In this document: positions 25,996-34,348 of the stretch, in pieces
Numbering within the stretch: the stretch's first letter is position 1
How the letters are laid out: each line of letters begins with the position of its first letter
Source: an uncultured Olsenella sp.
GTDB taxonomy: Bacteria > Actinomycetota > Coriobacteriia > Coriobacteriales > Atopobiaceae
Direction: 5' to 3'
DNA length: 64,000 nucleotides
Assembly: GCA_900314495.1 (NCBI GenBank)
Contig: OMVJ01000013.1
Location: forward strand, 1-64,000
Program-made: the position numbers and the translations under genes
Notes under the pieces: model-generated
What the model was told of the DNA's origin: nothing
Seen by the model: only the letters and a program-made list of their open reading frames with translations
Database searches by the model: none

Positions 25996-26718
25996 GTGCT
26001 GAAGTACGAATCCGTTGCGGACGACATCGTCCAGAAGATCTCTGCGGGCAACTACAGGCCCAACGACAAGCTGCCCACCACAGAGGAGCTGTGCGAGCAG
26101 TACCAAGTGAGCAAAATCACCATCAAGAAGGCCATGGACGAGCTTGAGCAGCGCGGCCTGGTGGCGCGCAGGCGCGGGTCCGGCACCTTTGTGAAAGGCA
26201 TTGTGCCCGTGGGCAAGAACGCCCCCGAGGGCTGGAGCATGTCCTCGCAGATGACGGGCTTCAAGAACGAGGCCCTGGCGGAGGGCCATACCCCATCGAC
26301 CAAGGTCGTGGAGTTCGCGGTTGAGCACCCTGACGCCATGGTGGCAGAGGCCCTGGGCCTAGATGCCGACGAGTTCGTGTACCGCATCTGCCGCGTGCGC
26401 CTGAGGGATGACGTTCCGCTCGTGATCGAGCACACGTGGATGCCCATCAACGTCATCCCAGACCTGCGCATGAAGCACCTGGAGGACTCCATCTACAACT
26501 ACATCGAGAATGACCTGGGGCTCAAGATAGCCAGCGCGCACCGCACGGCCGAGGCTGTGGGAGTGAGCGAAGAGGAAGCGCCGCTGCTGGACGTTCCGGC
26601 GGGAAGCCCCTGCCTGCAGGTTGAGCAGGTGGGCTTCCTGGACGACGGCCAGCCGTTCGAATACTCCATCTCCCGCCACGTGCGGGGCTACAAGCTGTTC
26701 ACCATCTCCACCCACTGA
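25996..26718 (+). CDS. GntR/UTRA-family transcriptional regulator
   Basis: This 240-residue regulator has an N-terminal winged helix-turn-helix (LPTTEELCEQYQVSKITIKKAMDE) and a C-terminal UTRA ligand domain. The UTRA domain usually binds a sugar phosphate. Start choice: GTG at 25996 has AAAGGAGG five bases upstream, while the ATG at 25978 has no ribosome site; the GTG is preferred. It faces the GH1-PTS operon and probably represses it until a phosphorylated beta-glucoside arrives. Confidence 0.9.
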   Translation: MLKYESVADDIVQKISAGNYRPNDKLPTTEELCEQYQVSKITIKKAMDELEQRGLVARRRGSGTFVKGIVPVGKNAPEGWSMSSQMTGFKNEALAEGHTPSTKVVEFAVEHPDAMVAEALGLDADEFVYRICRVRLRDDVPLVIEHTWMPINVIPDLRMKHLEDSIYNYIENDLGLKIASAHRTAEAVGVSEEEAPLLDVPAGSPCLQVEQVGFLDDGQPFEYSISRHVRGYKLFTISTH

Positions 26719-26721
26719 TGA

Positions 26722-26796
26722 GTCAAGAGGGGACGTTCCTCTTTTGTCACAGGGCGACCGTGGCACAAGAGAAACGTCCCCCGTCACGCCCCTGTC
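26722..26796. repeat. Degenerate REP-like elements
   Basis: Two diverged members of the palindrome family fill the gap between the GntR stop and the ABC gene stop: AAGAGG-GGACGTT-CCTCTT (26725-26743) and a second with GAAACGTCCCCC (26771-26782). Both convergent genes probably end here. Confidence 0.6.
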
Positions 26797-28599
26797 TCAC
26801 TCCAGGAAGTTGCCGGTCTGGCGGTTCCAGAGGGCGGCGTATTCGCCGCCCTTCTCCACCAGCTCGTGGTGGGTGCCGTCCTCAACGATCTTGCCGTCCG
26901 CGAGCACCACAATGCGGTCCAGTGAGGCCACGGTACTGAGCCTGTGTGCCACCACTATGGACGTGCGGCCGCGCATGAGGTTCTCCAGCGCGCCCTGCAC
27001 GGCAGCCTCGGACTCGGAATCCAGCGCGGAAGTCGCCTCGTCCAGCACGAGGATTGGCGCGTCGGCCAGGATGGCACGGGCAATGGCTACGCGCTGGCGC
27101 TGGCCACCGCTCAGCTTTATTCCGCGCTCGCCCACCATGGTGTCGAACCCCTTGGGCAGCCGGTCAATGAACTCCAGCGCGTTGGCCAGGCGCGCAGCCT
27201 CGCGAATCTCCTCCTCCGAGGCGTCGGGCCTGCCGTAGGCGATATTCTCGCGAATGGAGCGGTGGAAGAGCAGGGCCTCCTGTGGCACATAGGCAACCTG
27301 CCTGCGCAGGGACTGCTGCGTACAGTGGCTCACGTCCTGGCCGTCCACCAGAACCCGCCCCTGCTGCACGTCATCCAGGCGCAGCAGCAGCTTGGTGAGC
27401 GTAGTCTTGCCTGAGCCCGAGCGACCCACCAAACCAACGCGCTGACCCGCGGGAATGCCAAGGTTCAGGTCTTGGAACACGTCGTCATCCACCGCGGAGT
27501 CCGCGTAGTGGAAGCCAATGTGCTCGAAGTCAATGCGGCCCGCCGTGACCTTCAACGGCTGCGCATCCGCGTCATCCTGCACCAGGGTGGGCGCGTCCAG
27601 CACGTGAGTCATCTCCGCCGCGTCGCCAAAGGCACGGTTGATGCGCTGCATCATGGAGTTGAAGTAGTTGAAGCGCATGGTCAGGTTGTAGGTGTAGGTG
27701 AACATCATGACCAGCGTGCCCGCGCTGATGCCGAACCACGCGTTGCCGCCGCTCACGAAGATGGACGCGATGAGCATGATCACCGTGATGAGGAAGGAGG
27801 TGGTGAAGCCCCGCCGCATGGTGGCACGCATGTTGCGGTTCTCTGCCGCCATGGCCTCCTGGTCGGCCGCGGTGAAGAGGCCGCGCTCGTAGTCCTCACG
27901 CCCGTAGGTCTTGACGGCCAGGATGTTGGTCACGGCATCGCTGAGCACGCCGCTGAGCCTGTTCTGAGCCTTAGACGCCTGGGACGAAAGGGGTAGGATC
28001 CGCTTGTACATGCGGTAGGCAATGAGCACGTACAGCACCATCATGCCTATGAGGATGAGCACGAACGTGGGCGCCGCCGGTGCCAGCATGGCGATGGTAA
28101 GCACCACGGACGCCAGCGTTGGGTACAGCGAATAGGTCACCACGTCCACTAGGCCCGTGTACCCACTGACGAAGCGCGAGGTCTGGCTCACCAGGGAGCC
28201 ACCGAAGCGGCTGGTGTGGAAGGTCATGGATTGGTTGGACAGCGTGTCAAAGCACAGGCGCGACAGCTGGTAGTTACCGTTTATCTCCAGCTTGTACACG
28301 GAGTAGTCCTGCAGCTTGCTGAGCGTCTGGCCCACGGCGTTCACCAGCAGGAGCGCCAGGATGTAGGGGCCGAAGACCTGGAGCACCTGGTCCGCCGCCA
28401 CGGGCCCCGCCTGCACGCGGTCCACGATGAGGCCCATGACATAGGTGTTTGCAAAGGTCAGGAGGGCCGTGTAGCCCACCGACGAGATGATGGACAGCGC
28501 GAACGCCCCCGGCTTCTGCCGCGTGACGCCCCAGAAGTAGTGCAGGGTGCGCCGGATGGTGGCACGATCGTTGCTGTCTGTGGTGCTACGCATGGACAT
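26797..28599 (-). CDS. ABC exporter (fused permease and ATPase, MsbA/LmrA type)
   Basis: This 600-residue half-transporter has six hydrophobic segments in residues 25-330. The ATPase domain has Walker A GRSGSGKTT, signature LSGGQRQR, Walker B ILVLDEATSALD and the switch VAHRLST. It would dimerise to export a lipid, peptide or drug. No partner half-transporter is adjacent, so a homodimer is likely. Two starts, 28599 and 28593, are possible; both lack a strong ribosome site. Confidence 0.93.
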   Translation of the reverse strand: MSMRSTTDSNDRATIRRTLHYFWGVTRQKPGAFALSIISSVGYTALLTFANTYVMGLIVDRVQAGPVAADQVLQVFGPYILALLLVNAVGQTLSKLQDYSVYKLEINGNYQLSRLCFDTLSNQSMTFHTSRFGGSLVSQTSRFVSGYTGLVDVVTYSLYPTLASVVLTIAMLAPAAPTFVLILIGMMVLYVLIAYRMYKRILPLSSQASKAQNRLSGVLSDAVTNILAVKTYGREDYERGLFTAADQEAMAAENRNMRATMRRGFTTSFLITVIMLIASIFVSGGNAWFGISAGTLVMMFTYTYNLTMRFNYFNSMMQRINRAFGDAAEMTHVLDAPTLVQDDADAQPLKVTAGRIDFEHIGFHYADSAVDDDVFQDLNLGIPAGQRVGLVGRSGSGKTTLTKLLLRLDDVQQGRVLVDGQDVSHCTQQSLRRQVAYVPQEALLFHRSIRENIAYGRPDASEEEIREAARLANALEFIDRLPKGFDTMVGERGIKLSGGQRQRVAIARAILADAPILVLDEATSALDSESEAAVQGALENLMRGRTSIVVAHRLSTVASLDRIVVLADGKIVEDGTHHELVEKGGEYAALWNRQTGNFLE

Positions 28600-28837
28600 G
28601 GGGCCGGCCTTCTAACGTGGTGTTCACTCTGTCGGGTGCCACATGGTACATCGAACACAAGTACCATCACGCAAGCAACAGAATTGGATGGCTCGACCGC
28701 CACTCGCCGAACGGCCGACTAACAACAGTGCCCGCGGGGAACAAGTATCCCACCTTATTCTTTGAGGATCGAAGTTCTCCGCAAGCCCTGTGGCACTGTT
28801 CGGCGCACCCCCGTGCGCATCCGTGGAAGGGAACGGC

Positions 28838-29470
28838 ATGAAAAGCAAAACGCACGCAAGCAGACACATCACTGCGGCAAGCCTCATATCCGCGCTCGCC
28901 CTGGCACTGTGCGTCACGTTCCTTCCCGCGTGTGGTGGGAGCACACCCGCAACGGGCAGCACCCAGCAGGGTTTGGCGCTGGAGAACGTGCAGGCGGACC
29001 AGTCGAACGCGGCCTCTGACGCCGAGGCGGATAACAGCAGCGCCTCGGACACCGCCGCCGACCTGCAGACGGACTCCGTTGCCACCGACCCGGCGGAGCG
29101 GAAGGCCCTTGCAGAGGCGGAGGCCACCGTCACCGAGGATGGCACCTACACCAGCAAGGAGGAGGTGGCCGCCTACATACACCTCTACGGAAGGCTCCCG
29201 CCCAACTTCATCAGCAAGACAAAGGCGCGCAACGCCGGGTGGGAAAGCTCCGAGGGCAACCTAGACGAGGTGCTGCCCGGCTACAGCATCGGCGGCAGCA
29301 AGTACTGGAACGACGACGGCGCGCTGCCAGAGGAATCCGGCCGCAGCTGGACGGAGTGCGACATCAACTACCAGGGCGGATACCGTGGCAGCGAGCGAAT
29401 CATCTTCTCAAACGACGGGCTCGTCTACTACACGTCGGACCACTACGAGACGTTCGAGCAGCTCTATTAG
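28838..29470 (+). CDS. Lipoprotein with C-terminal barnase-type ribonuclease
   Basis: This 210-residue protein has a signal peptide and a lipobox ending in Cys32 (FLPAC). A long Ser/Ala/Asp-rich linker (about 33-100) follows, then a barnase-fold domain (about 103-210). The catalytic residues of Bacillus barnase are all present by position: Lys127 (ISK), Glu173 (TECDINY), Arg183 and Arg187 (GGYRGSERI), and His202 (DHYETF). Barnase is normally freely secreted, so the lipoprotein anchor is unusual. GGAAGGG precedes the ATG at 28838. The barstar-like gene follows 26 bases later, which fits a nuclease-immunity pair. Targets (nutrient RNA or competitors) are not known. Confidence 0.9.
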   Translation: MKSKTHASRHITAASLISALALALCVTFLPACGGSTPATGSTQQGLALENVQADQSNAASDAEADNSSASDTAADLQTDSVATDPAERKALAEAEATVTEDGTYTSKEEVAAYIHLYGRLPPNFISKTKARNAGWESSEGNLDEVLPGYSIGGSKYWNDDGALPEESGRSWTECDINYQGGYRGSERIIFSNDGLVYYTSDHYETFEQLY

Positions 29471-29496
29471 GCCGCTGCCAGCTACCGGAGGCAACC

Positions 29497-29775
29497 ATGA
29501 GGGAACTAGTCGTGCGCGAGTCGGACTTTGCGGGAGCGAATGAGCTACACGCCTTCCTGCAGCAGGAGCTGGGTTTCCCCAGCCACTACGGCAGGAACCT
29601 CTCTGCCCTCAACGACTGCCTGGGCGACATCTGCACGCCCACCCGCATCGTGGTGGTGGGCCCGCCCAACCGTGCCGGAGACTGGCAGGAAGGGTTCCGC
29701 CGGGTCTTCGCGCGCCAGGCGCTGGAGAACCCCTACTTGGACGTAACCCTCTCGGAAGGTCACTTCTCCAGGTAG
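29497..29775 (+). CDS. Barstar-family ribonuclease inhibitor
   Basis: This 92-residue protein matches barstar in length and in the helix FPSHYGRNLSALNDCLGD. Barstar uses Asp35 and Asp39 of this helix to plug the barnase active site. Asp39 is kept (NDCL), but the Asp35 position is Ser (LSAL), and Trp38 is Asn. It probably protects the cell from the nuclease encoded just upstream before export. CGGAGG lies six bases before the ATG. Its last 16 bases overlap the 3' end of the opposite-strand HD gene. Confidence 0.88.
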   Translation: MRELVVRESDFAGANELHAFLQQELGFPSHYGRNLSALNDCLGDICTPTRIVVVGPPNRAGDWQEGFRRVFARQALENPYLDVTLSEGHFSR

Positions 29776-30395
29776 TTGCGCGCGGCCAGGTGGTGCCCGG
29801 CGTCGTCGGGCATGAGGTTGCCCTCCGCCACATTGGCGTCCAGACGCTCGTCTATGTAGTCCGCAAGCTCCGTGGAACCCAGGCGAGTCACCTCGTTCCT
29901 GCCACCGGGGCCTGCGCGGTGCACCCCGTGCGCCTTCCAGTCCTGGCCACCGTTGGAGTCGTTGAGCATCATGGGCTGCACGGAGTCCATGGCGTGCGCA
30001 AACCGGGCCTCCGGGGTCTGGTTGGCCTCGAACTCCTCCCAGATGGCGCGCAGGTCTGCGGCTTGGTCCTCGGGAAGCCGGCCGAAGAGCTTGTCCGCGG
30101 CCAGCTCCTCACGGTCGTGCTCGTCCGACTTGCCCGCCGTGTCATAGGCGTAGGTGTCGCCCGCGTATATCTCCACCAGGTCGTGTGTCAGGGTCATGAT
30201 CATCACATGGGCAATGTCCACGTCCTCGTTTGCATATTCGCGCAGCAGGTAGGCCGTGACCGTCATGTGCCAGGCGTGCTCCGCGTCGTTCTCGCGCCGG
30301 CCGTGGTTGGTCAGGTGCGTCTGCCGCAGGACGTTCTTCTCCTTGTCAATCTCCAGAATAAAGTCCCGCTGCCGGGCGAAGCGGTCACGGTCCAT
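29760..30395 (-). CDS. HD-domain phosphohydrolase (YfbR/HDDC2-like)
   Basis: This 211-residue protein has an HD metal-binding signature: His in ENDAEHAWHM and the HD pair in TLTHDLVEIYAGD. A further Asp in AMDSVQPMML completes the set. The family includes 5'-deoxynucleotidases that hydrolyse nucleoside monophosphates. The ATG at 30395 follows AAAGGAGG. It is convergent with the barstar gene and shares 16 bases with it. Substrate unknown. Confidence 0.85.
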   Translation of the reverse strand: MDRDRFARQRDFILEIDKEKNVLRQTHLTNHGRRENDAEHAWHMTVTAYLLREYANEDVDIAHVMIMTLTHDLVEIYAGDTYAYDTAGKSDEHDREELAADKLFGRLPEDQAADLRAIWEEFEANQTPEARFAHAMDSVQPMMLNDSNGGQDWKAHGVHRAGPGGRNEVTRLGSTELADYIDERLDANVAEGNLMPDDAGHHLAARNYLEK

Positions 30396-30539
30396 GGGTC
30401 GTCCTCCTTTGGGTCTGCACGTCTTCCGAACGCAAAACATGCCCAATCCTATTACTACTTGCAGTTTGCTTGACCACGTCTCGCCAAAATTGACGCACCA
30501 TAGAAACCACCCCTCAGCCCCTACGCACTTGGAGGCCCC

Positions 30540-31040
30540 ATGGCATTCAACAGCGGCTCCCCAGCACAGCCCGATTACGAGCTTCTTGCACGGCAGATCA
30601 AGGCCCTTACCGCGGGAGAGCCACATTGGCTCCCCACGCTGAGTAACGCGGCGGCACTTCTGTGGGAGTCTCTGGACCGCATAAACTGGGCCGGCTTCTA
30701 CCTTGTGGACGCGGGCGGGGACCTCGTTCTTGGGCCCTTCCAGGGCAAGATTGCCTGCATACGCATAAAGCCCGGCCGTGGCGTATGCGGAACCGCGCTA
30801 CAAACCGGCTCCCCCCAGCTCGTGCCGGACGTGCACGCCTTCCCTGGCCACATTGCCTGCGACAGCGCGTCGAACTCCGAGGCCGTGGTCCCGCTGCATG
30901 CAGCTGGCCGCGTCATTGGCGTGCTGGATGTGGACAGCCCGCAGCTGGAGCGCTTCTCCCCCGCCGACCTGGCGGGTCTCGAAAGCTACGCGCGTGCCAT
31001 TGAGGAAGCTGCGGACTTCAAAGGACTGCCACTTGCCTAA
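30540..31040 (+). CDS. Free methionine-R-sulfoxide reductase (GAF domain)
   Basis: This 166-residue GAF protein reduces free L-methionine-R-sulfoxide. Three cysteines, Cys73 (IACIRI), Cys83 (GRGVCGTA) and Cys107 (HIACDSAS), have the 10- and 24-residue spacing of the E. coli enzyme's catalytic and resolving cysteines. GGAGG lies four bases before the ATG. It likely repairs oxidised methionine when this anaerobe meets oxygen or hypochlorous acid. Confidence 0.92.
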   Translation: MAFNSGSPAQPDYELLARQIKALTAGEPHWLPTLSNAAALLWESLDRINWAGFYLVDAGGDLVLGPFQGKIACIRIKPGRGVCGTALQTGSPQLVPDVHAFPGHIACDSASNSEAVVPLHAAGRVIGVLDVDSPQLERFSPADLAGLESYARAIEEAADFKGLPLA

Positions 31041-31190
31041 ACGCCGCGCTGTGCAGGCTCTGTAAGGTTGCGCGCCGCAATCACCCATGCCTTTGCCGTC
31101 GTGCGGCCCATGCTTTATGCTTTGGCCCTGTAGGTCCATAGCCCGCATCGTTCCAACCGAGCAGAACTCGCAGAAAGTAGGTTGGTTCCC

Positions 31191-32069
31191 ATGAGAATCG
31201 TTCTTGCCGGCGCCTTCGGACACCTTGGGCAAGACGTCCTTTGCGCCGCCGTTCGCGACGGCCACGACGTCCTTGCAACAGACTTGCACGCAACCGCCCT
31301 TGACCCCGCCCATGTGCCCTCGCTCATCGGCCCCGGCAGCTGGACGGTGCAAGAGGCAGACCTGACCCAGCCCAGTCAGGTGCAAGGACTGTGCGAGGGG
31401 GCAGACGCAGTCATCACTACTGTGGGCCTGACCAAGGCCTCCCCCACCGCAAGCTGCTACGACATTGACTACCAGGCCAATCTCAACCTGCTCAACGAGG
31501 CTGAGCGGGCGAGGGTCAAGAAGTTTCTTTACGTCTCCGTCCTTAAGGCCGACGGCGACCCATCTGTTCCCATGCTCGATGCCAAGAACAGGTTCGAGCA
31601 GGAGCTGAGGGCCAGCGGCATTCCCTATGTCATCTTCCGGCCCACCGGCTACTTCTACGACATTGCCCACGTCTTCAAACCCATGGTAAAGAAGGGCAAG
31701 GTCACGCTGCTGAACCCCAACGTCCAGGCAAACGTGATCGACACGTCCGACCTTGCCAACTTCATGCTGGAGCACCTGCACGACACCGATCAGGCCTTCG
31801 AGGTCGGCGGCACGGAGACCTACACCTACGACCAGATTGCCCGCATTTTCTTTGCAGCCGCTGGCAAGAAGCCCAGCGTCAGACGCGCGCCGGCCTGGCT
31901 GTTCGATATCCTTGCCAGCATCGCGCGCCGCCGCAACAACGGCAAGGAAGCCGTCATCCGCTTCTCCAAGTGGACGCTTACGCACCCCATGGTGGCGGAG
32001 ATCCGCTACGGACAGAAGTCGTTCAAGGAGTACGTGCGGGACTGCTACTCCACGAAGGTTGGCGAGTAG
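31191..32069 (+). CDS. NmrA-like NAD(P)-binding oxidoreductase
   Basis: This 292-residue Rossmann protein begins MRIVLAGAFGHLGQDV, the atypical short-chain dehydrogenase NAD(P) loop. The mid-section KFLYVSVLKADGD and IFRPTGYF match NmrA/SDR-a5-like proteins. The usual catalytic Tyr-x3-Lys pair is not evident, so it may sense redox cofactor or act on an unknown substrate. The ATG at 31191 has only a weak AGTAGG site. It ends before a strong bidirectional terminator. Confidence 0.8.
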   Translation: MRIVLAGAFGHLGQDVLCAAVRDGHDVLATDLHATALDPAHVPSLIGPGSWTVQEADLTQPSQVQGLCEGADAVITTVGLTKASPTASCYDIDYQANLNLLNEAERARVKKFLYVSVLKADGDPSVPMLDAKNRFEQELRASGIPYVIFRPTGYFYDIAHVFKPMVKKGKVTLLNPNVQANVIDTSDLANFMLEHLHDTDQAFEVGGTETYTYDQIARIFFAAAGKKPSVRRAPAWLFDILASIARRRNNGKEAVIRFSKWTLTHPMVAEIRYGQKSFKEYVRDCYSTKVGE

Positions 32070-32081
32070 AACGCCACAAGT

Positions 32082-32119
32082 AGTGGGCCGCCTCCAGACT
32101 CTGCTGGAGGCGGCCCACT
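32082..32119. terminator. Bidirectional terminator
   Basis: Perfect 16-base arms AGTGGGCCGCCTCCAG (32082-32097) and CTGGAGGCGGCCCACT (32104-32119) lie between the convergent NmrA-like and oppF genes. Confidence 0.85.
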
Positions 32120-32161
32120 TGCAAGCCCGCCAATCTAGGGCGGCCAATCCGGCCAGGCGGG

Positions 32162-33331
32162 TTAGTCAGACCCACCGACCTTCATGTCCGGCAGCTTCTC
32201 GCCCTTGGCGGCAGCCTCCTCCGGCGTGTCGGGGTCGCTGGAGACGGGGTCCGCGTTCGCGTTGGCGCCACCATAGCCATAGGTGGGACGTGCGGCCTCG
32301 TACTGGATCTTGCGAGATATCTCCTGCACGTCGTCCTGCGTGGAGCCAACGTAGCGGTGGCACGCGCACCAGTGGTTGGGAAGAATCTCGTTCAGCTCCG
32401 GCGCGCCCACGTCGCACGCGCCCACCTTGGCGAAGCAGCGGCTGGCGAAGCGGCAGCCCGCAGGCGGGTCAATGGGGCTGGGCACGTCGCCCTGCAGAAT
32501 GATGCGCTTGCGCGAGAGCTTGGGGTCGGGCGAGGGAATGGCCGAGAGCAGAGCCTGCGTGTACGGGCACAGGGGCTCGTGGTACAGGGAGTTCTTGGGC
32601 GCGATCTCCATCAGCTTGCCCAGGTACATGACGCCCACGCGGTCGGACACGTGCTTAACCACGTTCAGACCGTGCGCGATGAACAGGTACGTGAGGCCGA
32701 AGTCGTCCTTCAGGTCTGCCAGCAAGTTCAGCACCTGCGCCTGAATGGACACGTCCAGCGCGGACACGGGCTCGTCGCACACGATGAGCTTGGGGTTCAC
32801 GCCCAGTGCGCGCGCAATGCCCACGCGCTGGCGCTGGCCGCCAGAGAACTCGTGCGGGTAGCGGTTCTTGAGCTCCGGGCGAATGCCCACGCGGTCCAGC
32901 AGCTCGTCAATGCGGCGGTCAATCTGGTCCGCCGGGACCACCTTGTTGGTGATCATGGGCTCCGCAATGATCTGCGAGACGGTCATGCGGGGGTCCAGCG
33001 ACGCGTACGGGTCCTGGAAGATGAGCTGGATGTCGGTGCAGAGGGCGCGGCGCTGCTTGGTGCTGTATGCGGTGATGTCGTTGCCCTCGAACAGAATGGT
33101 GCCGCTGGAAGGCCTGAGCAGGCCCACCAGCATCTTGCCAATGGTGGACTTGCCGCAGCCGGACTCGCCCACCAGGCCGAAGCACTCGCCCTTGTGAATC
33201 TTGAACGACACGTCATCCACGGCGCGCACGAACGAGGTCGGGCGGCCGAAGAAGTTGGAGGCGGCCACGAAGCTCTTCGAGAGGTGCTGCACCTCCAGCA
33301 GGACCTCGCGGTCATCCATATTCTCTGCCAT
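32162..33331 (-). CDS. oppF: Oligopeptide ABC transporter ATP-binding protein OppF
   Basis: This 389-residue ATPase has Walker A GESGCGKST, signature LSGGQRQR (here FSGGQRQR), Walker B KLIVCDEPVSALD and the OppF/DppF C-terminal motif with three cysteines (CRFASRCF and nearby). The C-terminal ~55 residues after CACHRYV are a low-similarity extension. It pairs with OppD to drive peptide import. It is the last gene of oppABCDF; its start is three bases from the oppD stop. Confidence 0.94.
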   Translation of the reverse strand: MAENMDDREVLLEVQHLSKSFVAASNFFGRPTSFVRAVDDVSFKIHKGECFGLVGESGCGKSTIGKMLVGLLRPSSGTILFEGNDITAYSTKQRRALCTDIQLIFQDPYASLDPRMTVSQIIAEPMITNKVVPADQIDRRIDELLDRVGIRPELKNRYPHEFSGGQRQRVGIARALGVNPKLIVCDEPVSALDVSIQAQVLNLLADLKDDFGLTYLFIAHGLNVVKHVSDRVGVMYLGKLMEIAPKNSLYHEPLCPYTQALLSAIPSPDPKLSRKRIILQGDVPSPIDPPAGCRFASRCFAKVGACDVGAPELNEILPNHWCACHRYVGSTQDDVQEISRKIQYEAARPTYGYGGANANADPVSSDPDTPEEAAAKGEKLPDMKVGGSD

Positions 33332-33334
33332 GCG

Positions 33335-34345
33335 TTACGCCTCCTTCTGGTCGGTGCCTGCGGTACCGGAGGTCACGTCGTCGTAAAGGAAGCAGCGTAC
33401 GCGGCGGTCGCCCTTGCCGGGCAGGTTCCGCAGCTGCGGGCGCTCCTTGCGGCAACGCTCCATGCAGCGCTCGCAGCGGTCCGAGAAGGGGCAGCCCGAC
33501 GGCATGTTCAGCGGGTTGGGCACCGTTCCCTTGATCGTGTACAGGCGCTTGGAGTCGTCGTCCTCAAGGCGCGGGATGGAGTTGAGCAGGCCCAGGGTGT
33601 AGGGGTGCAGGGGGTTCTCGAAGAGGGCGTACTTGTCCGCCTCCTCAACGACCTGGCCGCAGTACATGACAACAACGCGGTCGGCCACCTCGGAAACGAC
33701 GCCCAGGTCGTGCGTGATGAAGAGCACTGCCATGTTGAACTCGTCGCGCAGCTGGTAGATGAGGTCCAGGATCTGCGCCTGAATGGTCACGTCCAGTGCC
33801 GTGGTCGGCTCGTCGGCAATGAGCAGCTGGGGGTTGCAGGCCAGCGCCATGGCAATCATGACGCGCTGGCGCATGCCGCCGGACATCTGGTGCGGGTAGT
33901 CGCGGGCGCGGTCCTCGGGCGAAGGGATGCCGACGACGCGCAGCATCTCCACGGCGCGCTCCCAGGCCTCGTTCTTCTTCATGTCGGTGTGGGTCTGGAT
34001 TGCCTCCACAATCTGGTCTCCCACGCGGTACACGGGGTTGAGCGAGGTCATGGGCTCCTGGAAGATCATGGCGATCTTCTGGCCGCGCACCTGTTGCATC
34101 TCCTTCTCGGGCAGGGCCAAGAGGTCGGTGCCGTCGAAGGTGATGCTGCCGCTTGCCACGTGGCCCGGCTTCTGCAGCAGGCCCATGACGGAAAGCGACG
34201 TCACGGACTTGCCGGAGCCGGACTCGCCGACGACGGCAAGAATCTCGCCACGGTCGATGGAGAAGGTCACGCCGTCAACGGCGCGCACGATGCCCTTCCT
34301 GGTGGGGAACTCGGTCACGAGGTCCTTAACTTCAAGCAATGCCAT
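33335..34345 (-). CDS. oppD: Oligopeptide ABC transporter ATP-binding protein OppD
   Basis: This 336-residue ATPase has Walker [10 protein letters not shown], signature MSGGMRQR, Walker [13 protein letters not shown] and the C-terminal CERCMERC cysteine motif of the peptide family. It forms the ATPase pair with OppF. Three bases separate its start from the oppC stop. Confidence 0.94.
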   Translation of the reverse strand: MALLEVKDLVTEFPTRKGIVRAVDGVTFSIDRGEILAVVGESGSGKSVTSLSVMGLLQKPGHVASGSITFDGTDLLALPEKEMQQVRGQKIAMIFQEPMTSLNPVYRVGDQIVEAIQTHTDMKKNEAWERAVEMLRVVGIPSPEDRARDYPHQMSGGMRQRVMIAMALACNPQLLIADEPTTALDVTIQAQILDLIYQLRDEFNMAVLFITHDLGVVSEVADRVVVMYCGQVVEEADKYALFENPLHPYTLGLLNSIPRLEDDDSKRLYTIKGTVPNPLNMPSGCPFSDRCERCMERCRKERPQLRNLPGKGDRRVRCFLYDDVTSGTAGTDQKEA

Positions 34346-34348
34346 GGT

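Noticed and set aside
28838-29775. The barnase-barstar pair as a classical intracellular toxin-antitoxin module
   Set aside because: The nuclease has an export signal and lipobox, so an exported nuclease with immunity protein fits better.
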